Source of the DNA: Flavobacterium sp.
Lineage (GTDB): Bacteria > Bacteroidota > Bacteroidia > Flavobacteriales > Flavobacteriaceae
Length of the DNA: 33,317 nucleotides
Direction: 5' to 3'
NCBI RefSeq assembly: GCF_023151265.1
Contig: NZ_JAKLJH010000089.1
Span: 1 to 33,317, forward strand
The notes beneath the pieces are model-generated. The model saw nothing but the letters and a program-made list of their open reading frames with translations, searched no databases and was not told where the DNA came from. Of this stretch, positions 16,217 to 24,593 are shown piece after piece. The translations under genes and the position numbers were made by a program. Position 1 is the stretch's first letter. Each line of letters opens with the position of its first letter.

Positions 16217-17194
16217 CTAATCCAACGATTGGTTTTCTTGGTTCGCTAATTTTGAAATTTCTATATATTCTTTTGCTGAAATACTTCCGTAATAGAAATT
16301 CAGCGGATTTACACGTTCGCTTCCTTTGAAAACTTCATAGTGCAAATGCGGTGCCTGACTTCTTCCTGTACTTCCTACGTATCCAATAATATCTCCACGT
16401 TTTACTCTTTGACCAGGACGACAATTGTATTTACTCAAATGGGCATACAAGGTTTTGTAGCCATAACCATGATTAATTTCAATATGATTCCCGTAACCTG
16501 ATAACGAAGCATCTGCTTTATACACTACTCCATCGCCAGTTGCGTAAATTGGTGTTCCGGTTCTAGCAGTAAAATCCATTCCGTAATGGAATTTTCTAAT
16601 TTTAGTAAATGGGTCACTTCGATAACCATAACCCGAAGCCATTTGTTTTAAATCTTCATTCTTAACTGGTTGAATAGCTGGAATTGCCGCTAATAACTTC
16701 TCTTTCTGTTTTGCCAATGCTACAATTTCGTCTAATGATTTCGATTGAATTACCAATTCTTTCGTTAAAACGTCTACTCGTTTTGTAGTGTTTTCCATTA
16801 ACTCCGAATTATTAAATCCTTGCAAATCTTTGTATCGATTAACGCCTCCAAAACCTGCTTTTCGTTCTTCTTCAGAAATAGGAGTGGTATTAAAATATAT
16901 TCTGTAAATATTGTTATCTCTATTTTCAATCGCTTCTAAAACATCGTCCATCAAATCCAACTTTTTATTCAAAACGGTGTAATTTAATTTTAAGGCTTCA
17001 ATTTCTCTAGCTTGAATTTTATCTTTTGGCGTTTCAAAATAACTGGTGTTAATCAATAGTAAAAAAATTAGAAATCCAAACAAAGCCGAAGACACTAAAA
17101 ACAATACAACATAGCCAAACTTCTTCCTTTTTCTTGTCTGAATTCGTTTATACGCTAAATTTTCTGAATCGTAATAATATTTTACCTTCGACAT
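16217..17194 (-). CDS. M23 family metallopeptidase (LytM-type, membrane anchored)
   Basis: The 325-residue protein has a cytoplasmic basic start (RIQTRKRKK), one membrane helix (about residues 27-50) and a coiled region to about 185. The C-terminal M23 (peptidase family) domain has HYGMDFTARTGTPIYA (His and Asp zinc ligands), GYGNHIEINHGYG, TLYAHLSK and HLHYEVFKG (the HxH motif). All zinc ligands are present, so a peptidoglycan endopeptidase in the periplasm is plausible. The gene is the first of the minus-strand group and is divergent from alaS. The AT-rich gap between MerR and this gene contains only a purine-biased stretch and no gene. Confidence 0.93.
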   Translation of the reverse strand: MSKVKYYYDSENLAYKRIQTRKRKKFGYVVLFLVSSALFGFLIFLLLINTSYFETPKDKIQAREIEALKLNYTVLNKKLDLMDDVLEAIENRDNNIYRIYFNTTPISEEERKAGFGGVNRYKDLQGFNNSELMENTTKRVDVLTKELVIQSKSLDEIVALAKQKEKLLAAIPAIQPVKNEDLKQMASGYGYRSDPFTKIRKFHYGMDFTARTGTPIYATGDGVVYKADASLSGYGNHIEINHGYGYKTLYAHLSKYNCRPGQRVKRGDIIGYVGSTGRSQAPHLHYEVFKGSERVNPLNFYYGSISAKEYIEISKLANQENQSLD

Positions 17195-17293
17195 ATATGA
17201 AAATATACTATTTTTGTGCCAAATTTATTGATTGACATAGGTTATACGAACAAATTTAAGAAATGTTTCATTCTAAAGCTATTTATTTTTTAG

Positions 17294-17323
17294 TTGGACT
17301 ATTTTTTTAAACATTTACTTTCG
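17294..17323 (+). promoter_or_regulatory. Promoter of alaS
   Basis: TTG (17294-17296), exactly 19 bases, then TACTTTCG (17316-17323), one mismatch from TAnnTTTG, 47 bases before the start codon. Confidence 0.6.
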
Positions 17324-17370
17324 TTTCCGCATCACAATAAACAAATAAAAACAGATCTAAATTATTGATA

Positions 17371-20007
17371 ATGAAATCGCAAGACATTCGTAAAGCATAC
17401 CTGAATTTTTTTGAATCGAAAGGACATTTAATTGTTCCTTCTGCGCCAATCGTTTTAAAAGACGACCCAACTTTGATGTTCAACAACTCGGGAATGGCCC
17501 AATTCAAAGAATATTTCTTAGGCAATGGAACTCCAAAAAGTCCAAGAATAGCCGATACGCAAAAATGTCTTCGTGTTTCGGGAAAACACAATGATTTAGA
17601 AGATGTAGGTTTTGACACCTATCACCACACCATGTTTGAAATGCTTGGAAACTGGTCGTTTGGCGATTATTTCAAGAAAGAAGCATTGGCTTGGGCTTGG
17701 GAATTCTTAACTGAAGTTCTAAAATTAGACAAAGACCGTTTGTATGTTTCTGTTTTTGAAGGAAATCCAGCAGAGAATGTGCCGTTTGACCAAGAAGCAT
17801 TTGATATTTGGAAACAATACGTTTCGGAAGACCGAATTATTTTAGGAAACAAAAAAGATAACTTCTGGGAAATGGGTGACCAAGGTCCGTGTGGTCCATG
17901 TTCAGAAATTCATATCGATTTGAGAACTGACGCTGAAAGAAATGCAGTTTCAGGAAGAGAATTAGTAAATGCTGATCATCCGCAAGTAGTGGAAATTTGG
18001 AACAACGTATTTATGGAATTCAACCGTAAAGCCGATGGTTCATTAGAAAAATTACCCGCACAACACGTAGATACCGGAATGGGATTTGAGCGTTTGTGCA
18101 TGGCGATGCAAAATGTAACTTCAAATTACGATACAGATGTTTTCACACCGCTAATCGCGAAAGTCGAAGAAATTACAGGATTAAAATACACTTCTAACGA
18201 AGTTAAAAACATATCAGAAGAACAAAACAAAACCAACATTGCGATTCGTGTAATTGTAGACCACGTTCGTGCGGTGGCTTTCGCTATTGCTGATGGTCAA
18301 TTGCCTTCTAACACAGGAGCGGGTTATGTAATTCGTAGAATTTTACGTCGTGCCATTCGTTACGGATTCACGTTTTTGGATACAAAAGAGCCTTTTATCA
18401 ATCAATTAGTAGTGGTTTTAGCGAATCAAATGGGAGAATTTTTCCCAGAAATCAAATCGCAACAACAATTAGTTACCAATGTAATTCGTGAAGAAGAAGC
18501 TTCTTTTCTAAGAACCTTAGAACAAGGCATTCAATTGTTAGAAAATGTAATGCAAAATACTTCTGGAAAAGAAGTTTCTGGAGAAAAAGCATTCGAATTA
18601 TATGATACTTTCGGATTTCCAATCGATTTAACAGCCTTAATTCTTAGAGAAAGAGGCTTTAGTTTAGACGAAGCAGGTTTCGAAACAGAATTACAAAAAC
18701 AAAAAGCACGTTCACGTGCCGCTTCAGAAGTTTCTACAGAAGATTGGAATGTTTTAATTGAAGGAAATGTAGAAACGTTTGTAGGTTATGATCAAACCGA
18801 AAATGAAGTTAAAATTACTAGAATCCGAAAAGTCGATTCTAAAAAAGACGGGATTTTATATCAAATTGTTTTAGATAACACGCCTTTTTATCCAGAAGGT
18901 GGTGGACAAGTAGGCGATAAGGGAACGTTAGTTTCAGCCAATGAAACGATTGACATTATCGATACGAAAAAAGAAAACAACTTAATTTTACATTTCGCCA
19001 AACAATTACCAGAAAATGTAAATGCCGTTTTCACAGCGAAAGTCAATACCGATTTAAGAAGTGCTTCTTCTAAAAATCACTCAGCAACACACCTAATGCA
19101 TTTGGCTTTACGATCGATTTTAGGAACACATGTAGAACAAAAAGGTTCGTTGGTTAACCCAAATTATTTACGTTTCGACTTTTCGCATTTTTCTAAAGTA
19201 ACGGATGAAGAATTACGTCAAGTAGAAGCTTATGTAAATGCTAGAATTGAAGAGCAATTGCAATTGGTAGAACACAGAAATATTCCAATCCAACAAGCGA
19301 TGGCGCAAGGTGCAATGGCATTATTTGGAGAGAAATATGGCGATAATGTTCGTATGATTGAATTTGGAGACAGTAAAGAATTATGTGGTGGAATTCACGT
19401 GAAAAACACCGCTGATATTTGGCATTTCAAAATTATTTCAGAAGGAGCTGTAGCGGCTGGAATTCGTCGTATAGAAGCGATTACGGGTGATGCGGTTAAA
19501 GATTTCTATAAAAATCAGGAAGATACTTTGGCTGAAATCAAAGAAGTATTGAAAAATCCACAAGATGTTTTAAAATCGGTAGCTTCATTGCAAGATGACA
19601 ATGCTAAATTGAAAAAACAATTAGAGCAATTAGTTAAAGAAAAAATCGATGGATTAAAAAATAATCTAATTAACGATTTCCAAGAAGTAAACGGAATTAA
19701 CTTTTTAGCCAAACAAGTAGATTTATCTATGAGTTCAACTAAAGATTTAGCGCAAGCTATTGGAACTTCTAAACCAAACGCATTTGTATTCTTAGCATCA
19801 ATTGAAGATAATGCTCCAAATATTCACTGCTACATTTCAAAAGAATTAGTTGCTGAAAAAGGATCAAACGCTGGAAACGTCATCAGAGAATTAGGAAAAC
19901 TAATAGACGGAAATGGTGGCGGACAACCTTTCTTTGCTTCAGGAAAAGGGAAAAATGTAGGTGGAATTAAAGAAGCTTTGGATAAAGCAATAACGTTTGT
20001 GAAATAA
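17371..20007 (+). CDS. alaS: Alanyl-tRNA synthetase
   Basis: The 878-residue protein is a full-length AlaRS. The class II catalytic core is at the N-terminus ([62 protein letters not shown]), followed by the tRNA-recognition helices. The editing domain has the zinc ligands [11 protein letters not shown] and [13 protein letters not shown] (HxxxH and CxxxH), and the C-terminal Ala domain holds NAFVFLAS and GKGKNVGG. It charges tRNA-Ala in the cytoplasm and removes mischarged Ser and Gly. The start is ATG 17371; the TTG two codons earlier is not needed. A strong terminator follows. The length is typical and nothing is missing. Confidence 0.97.
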   Translation: MKSQDIRKAYLNFFESKGHLIVPSAPIVLKDDPTLMFNNSGMAQFKEYFLGNGTPKSPRIADTQKCLRVSGKHNDLEDVGFDTYHHTMFEMLGNWSFGDYFKKEALAWAWEFLTEVLKLDKDRLYVSVFEGNPAENVPFDQEAFDIWKQYVSEDRIILGNKKDNFWEMGDQGPCGPCSEIHIDLRTDAERNAVSGRELVNADHPQVVEIWNNVFMEFNRKADGSLEKLPAQHVDTGMGFERLCMAMQNVTSNYDTDVFTPLIAKVEEITGLKYTSNEVKNISEEQNKTNIAIRVIVDHVRAVAFAIADGQLPSNTGAGYVIRRILRRAIRYGFTFLDTKEPFINQLVVVLANQMGEFFPEIKSQQQLVTNVIREEEASFLRTLEQGIQLLENVMQNTSGKEVSGEKAFELYDTFGFPIDLTALILRERGFSLDEAGFETELQKQKARSRAASEVSTEDWNVLIEGNVETFVGYDQTENEVKITRIRKVDSKKDGILYQIVLDNTPFYPEGGGQVGDKGTLVSANETIDIIDTKKENNLILHFAKQLPENVNAVFTAKVNTDLRSASSKNHSATHLMHLALRSILGTHVEQKGSLVNPNYLRFDFSHFSKVTDEELRQVEAYVNARIEEQLQLVEHRNIPIQQAMAQGAMALFGEKYGDNVRMIEFGDSKELCGGIHVKNTADIWHFKIISEGAVAAGIRRIEAITGDAVKDFYKNQEDTLAEIKEVLKNPQDVLKSVASLQDDNAKLKKQLEQLVKEKIDGLKNNLINDFQEVNGINFLAKQVDLSMSSTKDLAQAIGTSKPNAFVFLASIEDNAPNIHCYISKELVAEKGSNAGNVIRELGKLIDGNGGGQPFFASGKGKNVGGIKEALDKAITFVK

Positions 20008-20035
20008 AAAAGAAACATTCTAAATTATTAAAAAA

Positions 20036-20066
20036 AACCTACATTGAGATACAATCTTTGTAGGTT
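20036..20066 (+). terminator. Terminator of alaS
   Basis: AACCTACA (20036-20043) pairs with TGTAGGTT (20059-20066), extended by an A-run before and T-run after; the loop is 15 bases. Confidence 0.8.
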
Positions 20067-20103
20067 TTTTTTTATTTTAGCAACAAATTAAAGAAAACAA
20101 AAA

Positions 20104-21537
20104 ATGAAAAAAACTTTTGTTATAATATTTTTATCAACAATCAATTTATTTTATTCGCAAGACAAAACAATTAGTTTTAATGTTAAAAAAGGGGAAGAAC
20201 TTCTTCAATATAAAATTTCCAAACAAGGTCAACCTTTTATTGTTATGGGGAAAGAAGGCAAAGATTTGACAATTATAAGCTATGATAGTTTATTAAACTT
20301 AAATTATGAAAAATCTTTTAAATCCAGTTACAAAGGACTTCCTGGCTTTTTTGGAAGAGGAATGTATAGTTCTCCAATATATTATGATTTAAGAGTTTCT
20401 ATAGATGGCAAATATGCAGTTTCTGAAAATGACAAAAAGATATTTTATCCTGATGGCAGAATAATTGATACTAAAATCGAAAGTTTTTTCTATCCAAAAG
20501 ATATAGATCATAACTCTAGCTTTATCTCAAATGAAAACTTATGCATTATTGGGAAAGAAATGATAGAAGTTAAAAAAGGTAAATATGAAAAAAGTGATAA
20601 CTCTATTTTCTTATTCAGAAATTTAAATGATTTGAATGTTAAGAAAACAGAATTTAAAACTCCTAAAATAGAAAGTAATCAAGAAGTACTTAAATGGGGC
20701 CTTTCAAGTTACCATAAAAACTTCTTTTTTATGGTTAACAAAGAATTAAACAAAGAGAGAACAAATGATAAATACAACATTGTTAAATATGACTACAACG
20801 GTGAAATACTTTCATTAAAAAGCGTAGAAATTAAACTTAATAAAAAATATTTCACAGCTTCTTTTAATGGTTTTGGAGCTTATGCAATCTCATACACAGG
20901 TATGGCAAGTAGACATGAAATGTCTTCCACTGCAACAGGAAATATTTACACAGATTTAAAAAATAACGACTTTTACATTTATGGTCTTTATACAAATGAT
21001 AAAGACAATGATTTTTATCAATCTACTTTTGGAGGTTTTTATATTCATAAATTTAATTCTGAAGGAGAATTGATTTGGAAAATGGAAAAACCAATTGTAG
21101 ACACTAAAGATTTTAATAAAAATTCTTTGTGTTTTCATATGCAAGTTGATTTTTACAATTTAAATAACGGACAAATAGGATTTGCAATTAGCAAAAGTAA
21201 CAACAGTAACTTTGCTCACTTATTCTCATTAAACGAAAAAGATGGTAAGATTATAAAATCAAAAAAAATCGAATTTAAAGTTAATGATTTAATGAGAGAA
21301 GGTATAAAGAATGGTTCTTTTCCAACTGGTTTTAATTCTGAAACCATAATCGGAAAAAACAATGGTAATATTGAAACTCTATTTAGTACTTTTTTCAATC
21401 CTAAAATTGAATCTTTTTTTAAAAAAAATAAAGCAACAAAACTAAATTACAAAACAAATATTACAGAAAATGGAGTTTTCTTAATAGAAGAAGACAACAA
21501 AAACAATAAATTTAGAATTCTAAAATTTAATAATTAA
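20104..21537 (+). CDS. Exported protein of unknown function
   Basis: The 477-residue protein begins with a signal peptide (MKKTFVIIFLSTINLFYSQ) and has no further membrane helix. The body is rich in Lys, Asn, Tyr and Phe in repeated strand-like blocks such as NDKYNIVKYDYNGEILSLK, GGFYIHKFNSEGELIWKMEK and AHLFSLNEKDGKIIKSKK. This gives the impression of a beta-propeller with about 50-residue blades, a fold guess only. There is no C-terminal type IX sorting signal that I can see. The lipoprotein gene follows ten bases later, so the two are likely an operon after the alaS terminator. I do not recognise the family; an envelope or periplasmic location is the only firm statement. Confidence 0.7.
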   Translation: MKKTFVIIFLSTINLFYSQDKTISFNVKKGEELLQYKISKQGQPFIVMGKEGKDLTIISYDSLLNLNYEKSFKSSYKGLPGFFGRGMYSSPIYYDLRVSIDGKYAVSENDKKIFYPDGRIIDTKIESFFYPKDIDHNSSFISNENLCIIGKEMIEVKKGKYEKSDNSIFLFRNLNDLNVKKTEFKTPKIESNQEVLKWGLSSYHKNFFFMVNKELNKERTNDKYNIVKYDYNGEILSLKSVEIKLNKKYFTASFNGFGAYAISYTGMASRHEMSSTATGNIYTDLKNNDFYIYGLYTNDKDNDFYQSTFGGFYIHKFNSEGELIWKMEKPIVDTKDFNKNSLCFHMQVDFYNLNNGQIGFAISKSNNSNFAHLFSLNEKDGKIIKSKKIEFKVNDLMREGIKNGSFPTGFNSETIIGKNNGNIETLFSTFFNPKIESFFKKNKATKLNYKTNITENGVFLIEEDNKNNKFRILKFNN

Positions 21538-21546
21538 CAAAAAAAA

Positions 21547-22317
21547 ATGAAAAAACTACTTTATCTATTTAGCGCAGTTGCGCTAACTTTAACTTCTTGT
21601 TCAAGTGAAGATGATTCTAACAATAATTCTTCCGACGTCACATTAATAAAAAAAATTATTCTAACATCTGATGATGAAGAAGATGATTCTTATTGGAACA
21701 ATACAATAATCTTCACTTATAATGGAACTAAACTAGTTGAATCTAGAGAAGATGATAACTATAAAACTGTATATACTTACACTGGGGATTTAATTACTAA
21801 AATTGAATATTTTGACGGAACAGTTTTAGATGAGTATGATCTATTTTCTTACAACTCAAGTGGTAAATTAATAGAATATCGCTCTATTGGAAATGATTTT
21901 GAAGAAAAGTTTACTTATACTTATAATAGTGATGGAACTGTTTCCGTTAACGAATATCAAGGAACAATTGGCAGTCCTACTCTGGTTCCGAGTTCACCTT
22001 ACACATACACTTTTACAAATAACGAATTAACAGCTGATGATGACAGTATTTTTGTATATGAAGACAAAAATAACCCTTTTATGAATGTAACCGGATTTAA
22101 GGAATTAATGCTTCCTGAATTTGCTGATGACTATATGATTGCTTTTGGAAGAAACAAAATGATGACATCAACTTATGATGAGAGTAATACCTCTGAAGGG
22201 ATTTTTGCAACTCATACTTACAATTCAAGTAATTTCCCTACATCATCTGTTATAAATGCTAATTTTACATTAGGTTCATTTATTGGAACTGTTAATGTTC
22301 AATATTTCTACAACTAA
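21547..22317 (+). CDS. Surface-type lipoprotein with short YD-like repeats
   Basis: The 256-residue protein has a lipoprotein signal (LFSAVALTLTSC) and directly after the lipidated Cys the acidic stretch SSEDD. This resembles the export signal that sends Bacteroidota lipoproteins to the outside of the outer membrane. The mature part has strands with repeated aromatic patterns (IIFTYNGTKLVES, VYTYTGDLITKIEY, LFSYNSSGKLIEYRS, KFTYTYNSDGTVSV). These are similar to short YD/RHS-like units often seen in such lipoproteins. It is ten bases after the exported protein and is closed by a strong terminator. Function unknown; surface exposure is inferred from the acidic signal. Confidence 0.75.
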   Translation: MKKLLYLFSAVALTLTSCSSEDDSNNNSSDVTLIKKIILTSDDEEDDSYWNNTIIFTYNGTKLVESREDDNYKTVYTYTGDLITKIEYFDGTVLDEYDLFSYNSSGKLIEYRSIGNDFEEKFTYTYNSDGTVSVNEYQGTIGSPTLVPSSPYTYTFTNNELTADDDSIFVYEDKNNPFMNVTGFKELMLPEFADDYMIAFGRNKMMTSTYDESNTSEGIFATHTYNSSNFPTSSVINANFTLGSFIGTVNVQYFYN

Positions 22318-22334
22318 TTATTAAAAAAATAATG

Positions 22335-22366
22335 AATCCCGATAAGCTTCAAACCTTATCGGGATT
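22335..22366. terminator. Bidirectional terminator
   Basis: AATCCCGATAAG (22335-22346) pairs perfectly over 12 bp with CTTATCGGGATT (22355-22366), then a T-run; it serves the lipoprotein gene and the convergent RidA-like frame. Confidence 0.9.
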
Positions 22367-22370
22367 TTTT

Positions 22371-22718
22371 TTATTCTACCACTGCAATCGCCTCAATCTC
22401 AATCAACCATTCTTTTCTTCCTAAACTTTCTACACCGACTAAAGTGCTTGCTGCATAATTTTCATTTCCAAGAAATTCTTTTCTGACTTTTCTAAAAATC
22501 GGTAAATCGATTTCTGGATTAAAATTTACGACATAGGTATTCATTTTTACTACATCTTTAAATGTAGCATTACAATTAGAAAGTTGTTTTTTTAAATTTT
22601 GAAAAGTTGTTATAGTTTGAGCTTCTAAATCTACTCCATCACCTATTTGTCCAGAAATGTAAAGTGTTTTGAAATTTCCAGTTTTTACTACTACGGTTTG
22701 AGTAAAAATAATGATTTT
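22371..22718 (-). pseudogene. RidA-family protein lacking a start codon
   Basis: The minus-strand frame ending at 22371 encodes about 115 residues of a RidA/YjgF protein. The order is TQTVVVKTGNFKTLYISGQIG, then AQTITQFNLKKQL, DVVKMNTYVVNF, NYAASTLVGVESLG and WLIEIEAIAVVE. RidA proteins hydrolyse reactive enamine/imine intermediates of amino-acid metabolism; the usual Arg of the active site is not in an obvious place here. Reading upstream, the frame stays open for about nine more codons but offers no ATG, GTG or TTG before a stop. The first in-frame ATG (within KMNTYVV) would delete half the protein. The 5' end was therefore lost, or a rare ATT/ATC start is used. The start of the GSCFA gene lies about 40 bases further on the other strand. 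Confidence 0.7.
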
Positions 22719-22760
22719 TTGTAAAAAGTAGTTTAAATTTGAACTTTAAACCCGACTGAT

Positions 22761-23714
22761 TTGCAATTCACAACCAAAATACCTGTTCAAAAAAGCAGCT
22801 TTCCAATCGATTATGATTCGAAAATCATGTTATTGGGTTCGTGTTTTGCAGAAAATATGGGAGAAAAATTTCAATATTTTAAATTTCAATCGATTACGAA
22901 TCCATTTGGGATTATTTTTAATGCTGTTTCTTTAGAAAAGTTAATTCGTCGTTCTGTTGAGAACAGAATGTTCACCGAAAACGATATTTTCTTTCATAAC
23001 GATTTATGGCATTGTTTTGAAGTGCATTCTGAATTATCAAATCCAGATAAAGATGCATTTTTAGAATCTTTAAACGATTTAATCCGTTTAACAAATCAAC
23101 AATTAAACGATTCAACACACATTATAATTACACTAGGGACTTCTTGGGTGTATCGAAACATAGAATCCAACGAAATTGTTGCCAATTGTCATAAAGTCCC
23201 ACAAAAACAGTTTAAGAAAGAATTGCTTTCAATAAATCAAACAGAAGAAAGTTTGCAAAATATTGTTAGTTTCATTCATTCGGTGAATCCAAATTGTAAT
23301 TTCATTTTTACGGTTTCGCCAGTGCGTCACATCAAAGATGGTTTTGTTGAAAACACTTTGAGTAAAGCACATTTGGTTGCAGCAATTCACAAAACAATCA
23401 CCAATAACCCATCACTCATCACCTATTTCCCAGCTTATGAAATTATGATGGATGAGTTACGTGATTATCGTTTTTATGCTGAAGATATGTTGCACCCGAA
23501 TCAAACTGCAATCGATTATATTTGGATTCAATTCTTTGAAAATTATATTTCAGAATCTGAATTTGGATTGATGAATGAGATTTGCTCTATTCAAAAAGGA
23601 TTAAAACACCGACCTTTTAACCCAAATACAGAAAGTCATCAAAAATTCTTAAATCAACTCGATTTAAAAATCCAAACCATCCAAAATCAGCATCCTTTTA
23701 TAAAATTTTGTTAA
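22761..23714 (+). CDS. GSCFA-domain protein (SGNH-hydrolase-like)
   Basis: The 317-residue protein begins at TTG 22761 and is a GSCFA domain throughout. IDYDSKIMLLGSCFAENMGEKF gives the name motif (Gly-Ser-Cys-Phe-Ala), followed by NPFGIIFNAVSLEKLIRR, IITLGTSWVYR, NFIFTVSPVRHIKDG and DMLHPNQTAIDYIW with Asp and His of an SGNH-type active site. The family is thought to be acyl hydrolases acting in the cytoplasm; substrates are unknown. No ATG is present at the expected place: the beginning QFTTKIPVQ fits the family when TTG is used as start. A -7-like box TAAATTTG (22734-22741) lies 19 bases upstream. The stop codon touches the first operator of the signalling module. Confidence 0.88.
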   Translation: MQFTTKIPVQKSSFPIDYDSKIMLLGSCFAENMGEKFQYFKFQSITNPFGIIFNAVSLEKLIRRSVENRMFTENDIFFHNDLWHCFEVHSELSNPDKDAFLESLNDLIRLTNQQLNDSTHIIITLGTSWVYRNIESNEIVANCHKVPQKQFKKELLSINQTEESLQNIVSFIHSVNPNCNFIFTVSPVRHIKDGFVENTLSKAHLVAAIHKTITNNPSLITYFPAYEIMMDELRDYRFYAEDMLHPNQTAIDYIWIQFFENYISESEFGLMNEICSIQKGLKHRPFNPNTESHQKFLNQLDLKIQTIQNQHPFIKFC

Positions 23715-23763
23715 AATACGGCAATTGTCGTATTTCAGAAGTTTTTGCTTTTTGTGAATTTTG
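23714..23763 (+). promoter_or_regulatory. Operator-promoter 1 of the micropeptide/TCS module
   Basis: The inverted repeat AATACG-GCAATTGT-CGTATT (23715-23734, extended by A and T to 23714-23735) is followed after 22 bases by AATTTTGAC. The box GAATTTTG (23756-23763) is one base off TAnnTTTG. The right arm of the repeat sits where the -33 element should be, an arrangement typical of an activator that replaces -33 contacts. It precedes the YbjN-like gene at 23794. Two other copies have the same layout (24334-24383 and 27033-27082). Confidence 0.7.
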
Positions 23764-23793
23764 ACTAATCAATAATAACAAAAATTCACACTC

Positions 23794-24273
23794 ATGAAAA
23801 CTTTAAAATTATCCTCAGTAGTTTATCTATTTGTTTTATTTTTAGCTACTACAAATTCTTTTTCACAAAAATTAATTAACGCCAACGAAGTAACTCCTGC
23901 TTTTTTAAAAGAAACTTTTGACAATGCTTACATTGAAGTACTTGAAGTAAAAGATACTTATATTAAAGTTAAAGATGTTTACACCATTTATTTAGATATT
24001 GACGCTAACAAAAGATATGTTACTCTTAGTGGTGTTTATAATTTAGTTGAAGGAACTACTAAAAGAGATGCGTTAGATTTAGTTAATAAATTAAACGCTG
24101 AAGTAGCGTTAATAAAAGTGTATTATTCTGAATCAACGAACTCTATCACCTATTACTACTACTTCTGGACAGAAGGTGGTTTTACTCAAAAATCATTAAT
24201 CGGTGCGCTTCGCTTATACAAAACAGCATTAAATCTTTCTTTAGATAAAGATACCGCTAAACTGATTAAATAA
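23794..24273 (+). CDS. Exported YbjN-like protein
   Basis: The 159-residue protein has a signal peptide (about residues 1-24, ending TTNSFSQ) and a single domain that resembles the YbjN fold (a type III secretion chaperone-like fold). IYLDIDANKRYVTLSGVYN, then DALDLVNKLNAEVALIKVYY, ITYYYYFWTEGGFT and a final helix LIGALRLYKTALNL match the family order. YbjN-like domains are small alpha/beta sensors or adaptor modules of unclear function; an exported form is unusual, and its location in the envelope is inferred from the signal peptide. The gene carries the first of the three shared operators and its own terminator, so it is probably an output of the two-component system next to it. Confidence 0.65.
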   Translation: MKTLKLSSVVYLFVLFLATTNSFSQKLINANEVTPAFLKETFDNAYIEVLEVKDTYIKVKDVYTIYLDIDANKRYVTLSGVYNLVEGTTKRDALDLVNKLNAEVALIKVYYSESTNSITYYYYFWTEGGFTQKSLIGALRLYKTALNLSLDKDTAKLIK

Positions 24274-24300
24274 TTTGTTTTTTATAGTTTGATTACGGAA

Positions 24301-24333
24301 AAGCGGATTGTCATTTGGCAATTCGCTTTTTTT
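24301..24333 (+). terminator. Terminator of the YbjN-like gene
   Basis: AAGCGGATTG (24301-24310) pairs with CAATTCGCTT (24319-24328), one G-T pair, then T-run; it ends directly before operator 2. Confidence 0.8.
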
Positions 24334-24383
24334 AAATACGTCAAATGTCGTATAGGAAATAGTGCCGTTTTGAACGAATTTTA
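24334..24383 (+). promoter_or_regulatory. Operator-promoter 2, upstream of micropeptide A and the kinase operon
   Basis: AATACG-TCAAATGT-CGTAT(A) (24335-24354, one mismatch in the last base) is followed after exactly 22 bases by AATTTTAC (from 24377). The -7 box is GAATTTTA. The distance to the ATG of the micropeptide (24406) is 51 bases after the repeat, as in operator 3. Confidence 0.7.
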
Positions 24384-24405
24384 CATAATAATTAAAACCT
24401 GAGTT

Positions 24406-24534
24406 ATGTCTAAATTATTTCTTTCCATCGAATCTATGAGTCAAAAGAAAGAATTTATTATTGTTCTTTTTAGACTATTCGTTTTACTTTGCTTACTATT
24501 GAATGTTTATAATCTTATCTACGTATTGCATTAA
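24406..24534 (+). CDS. Membrane micropeptide A (42 residues), paralog of micropeptide B
   Basis: ATG 24406 to TAA 24534 encodes a 42-residue peptide. The start MSKLFLSIESMSQKKEF is followed by a hydrophobic helix (about residues 18-34) and a C-terminal end LLLNVYNLIYVLH. One membrane helix with Lys-Lys before it suggests the N-terminus is inside the cytoplasm. The ending shares LLLN-x-YN-x-x-Y with the 37-residue peptide at 27104-27217. No terminator is seen in the 59 bases to the histidine kinase start, so the peptide is probably the first gene of the kinase-regulator operon. Function unknown; a regulator of the kinase or an output peptide are both possible. Confidence 0.65.
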   Translation: MSKLFLSIESMSQKKEFIIVLFRLFVLLCLLLNVYNLIYVLH

Positions 24535-24593
24535 TTTCAACGTACTTTAAATTTGATTTTATACATTTATAGTAATAATGATTCAATTTTAAA

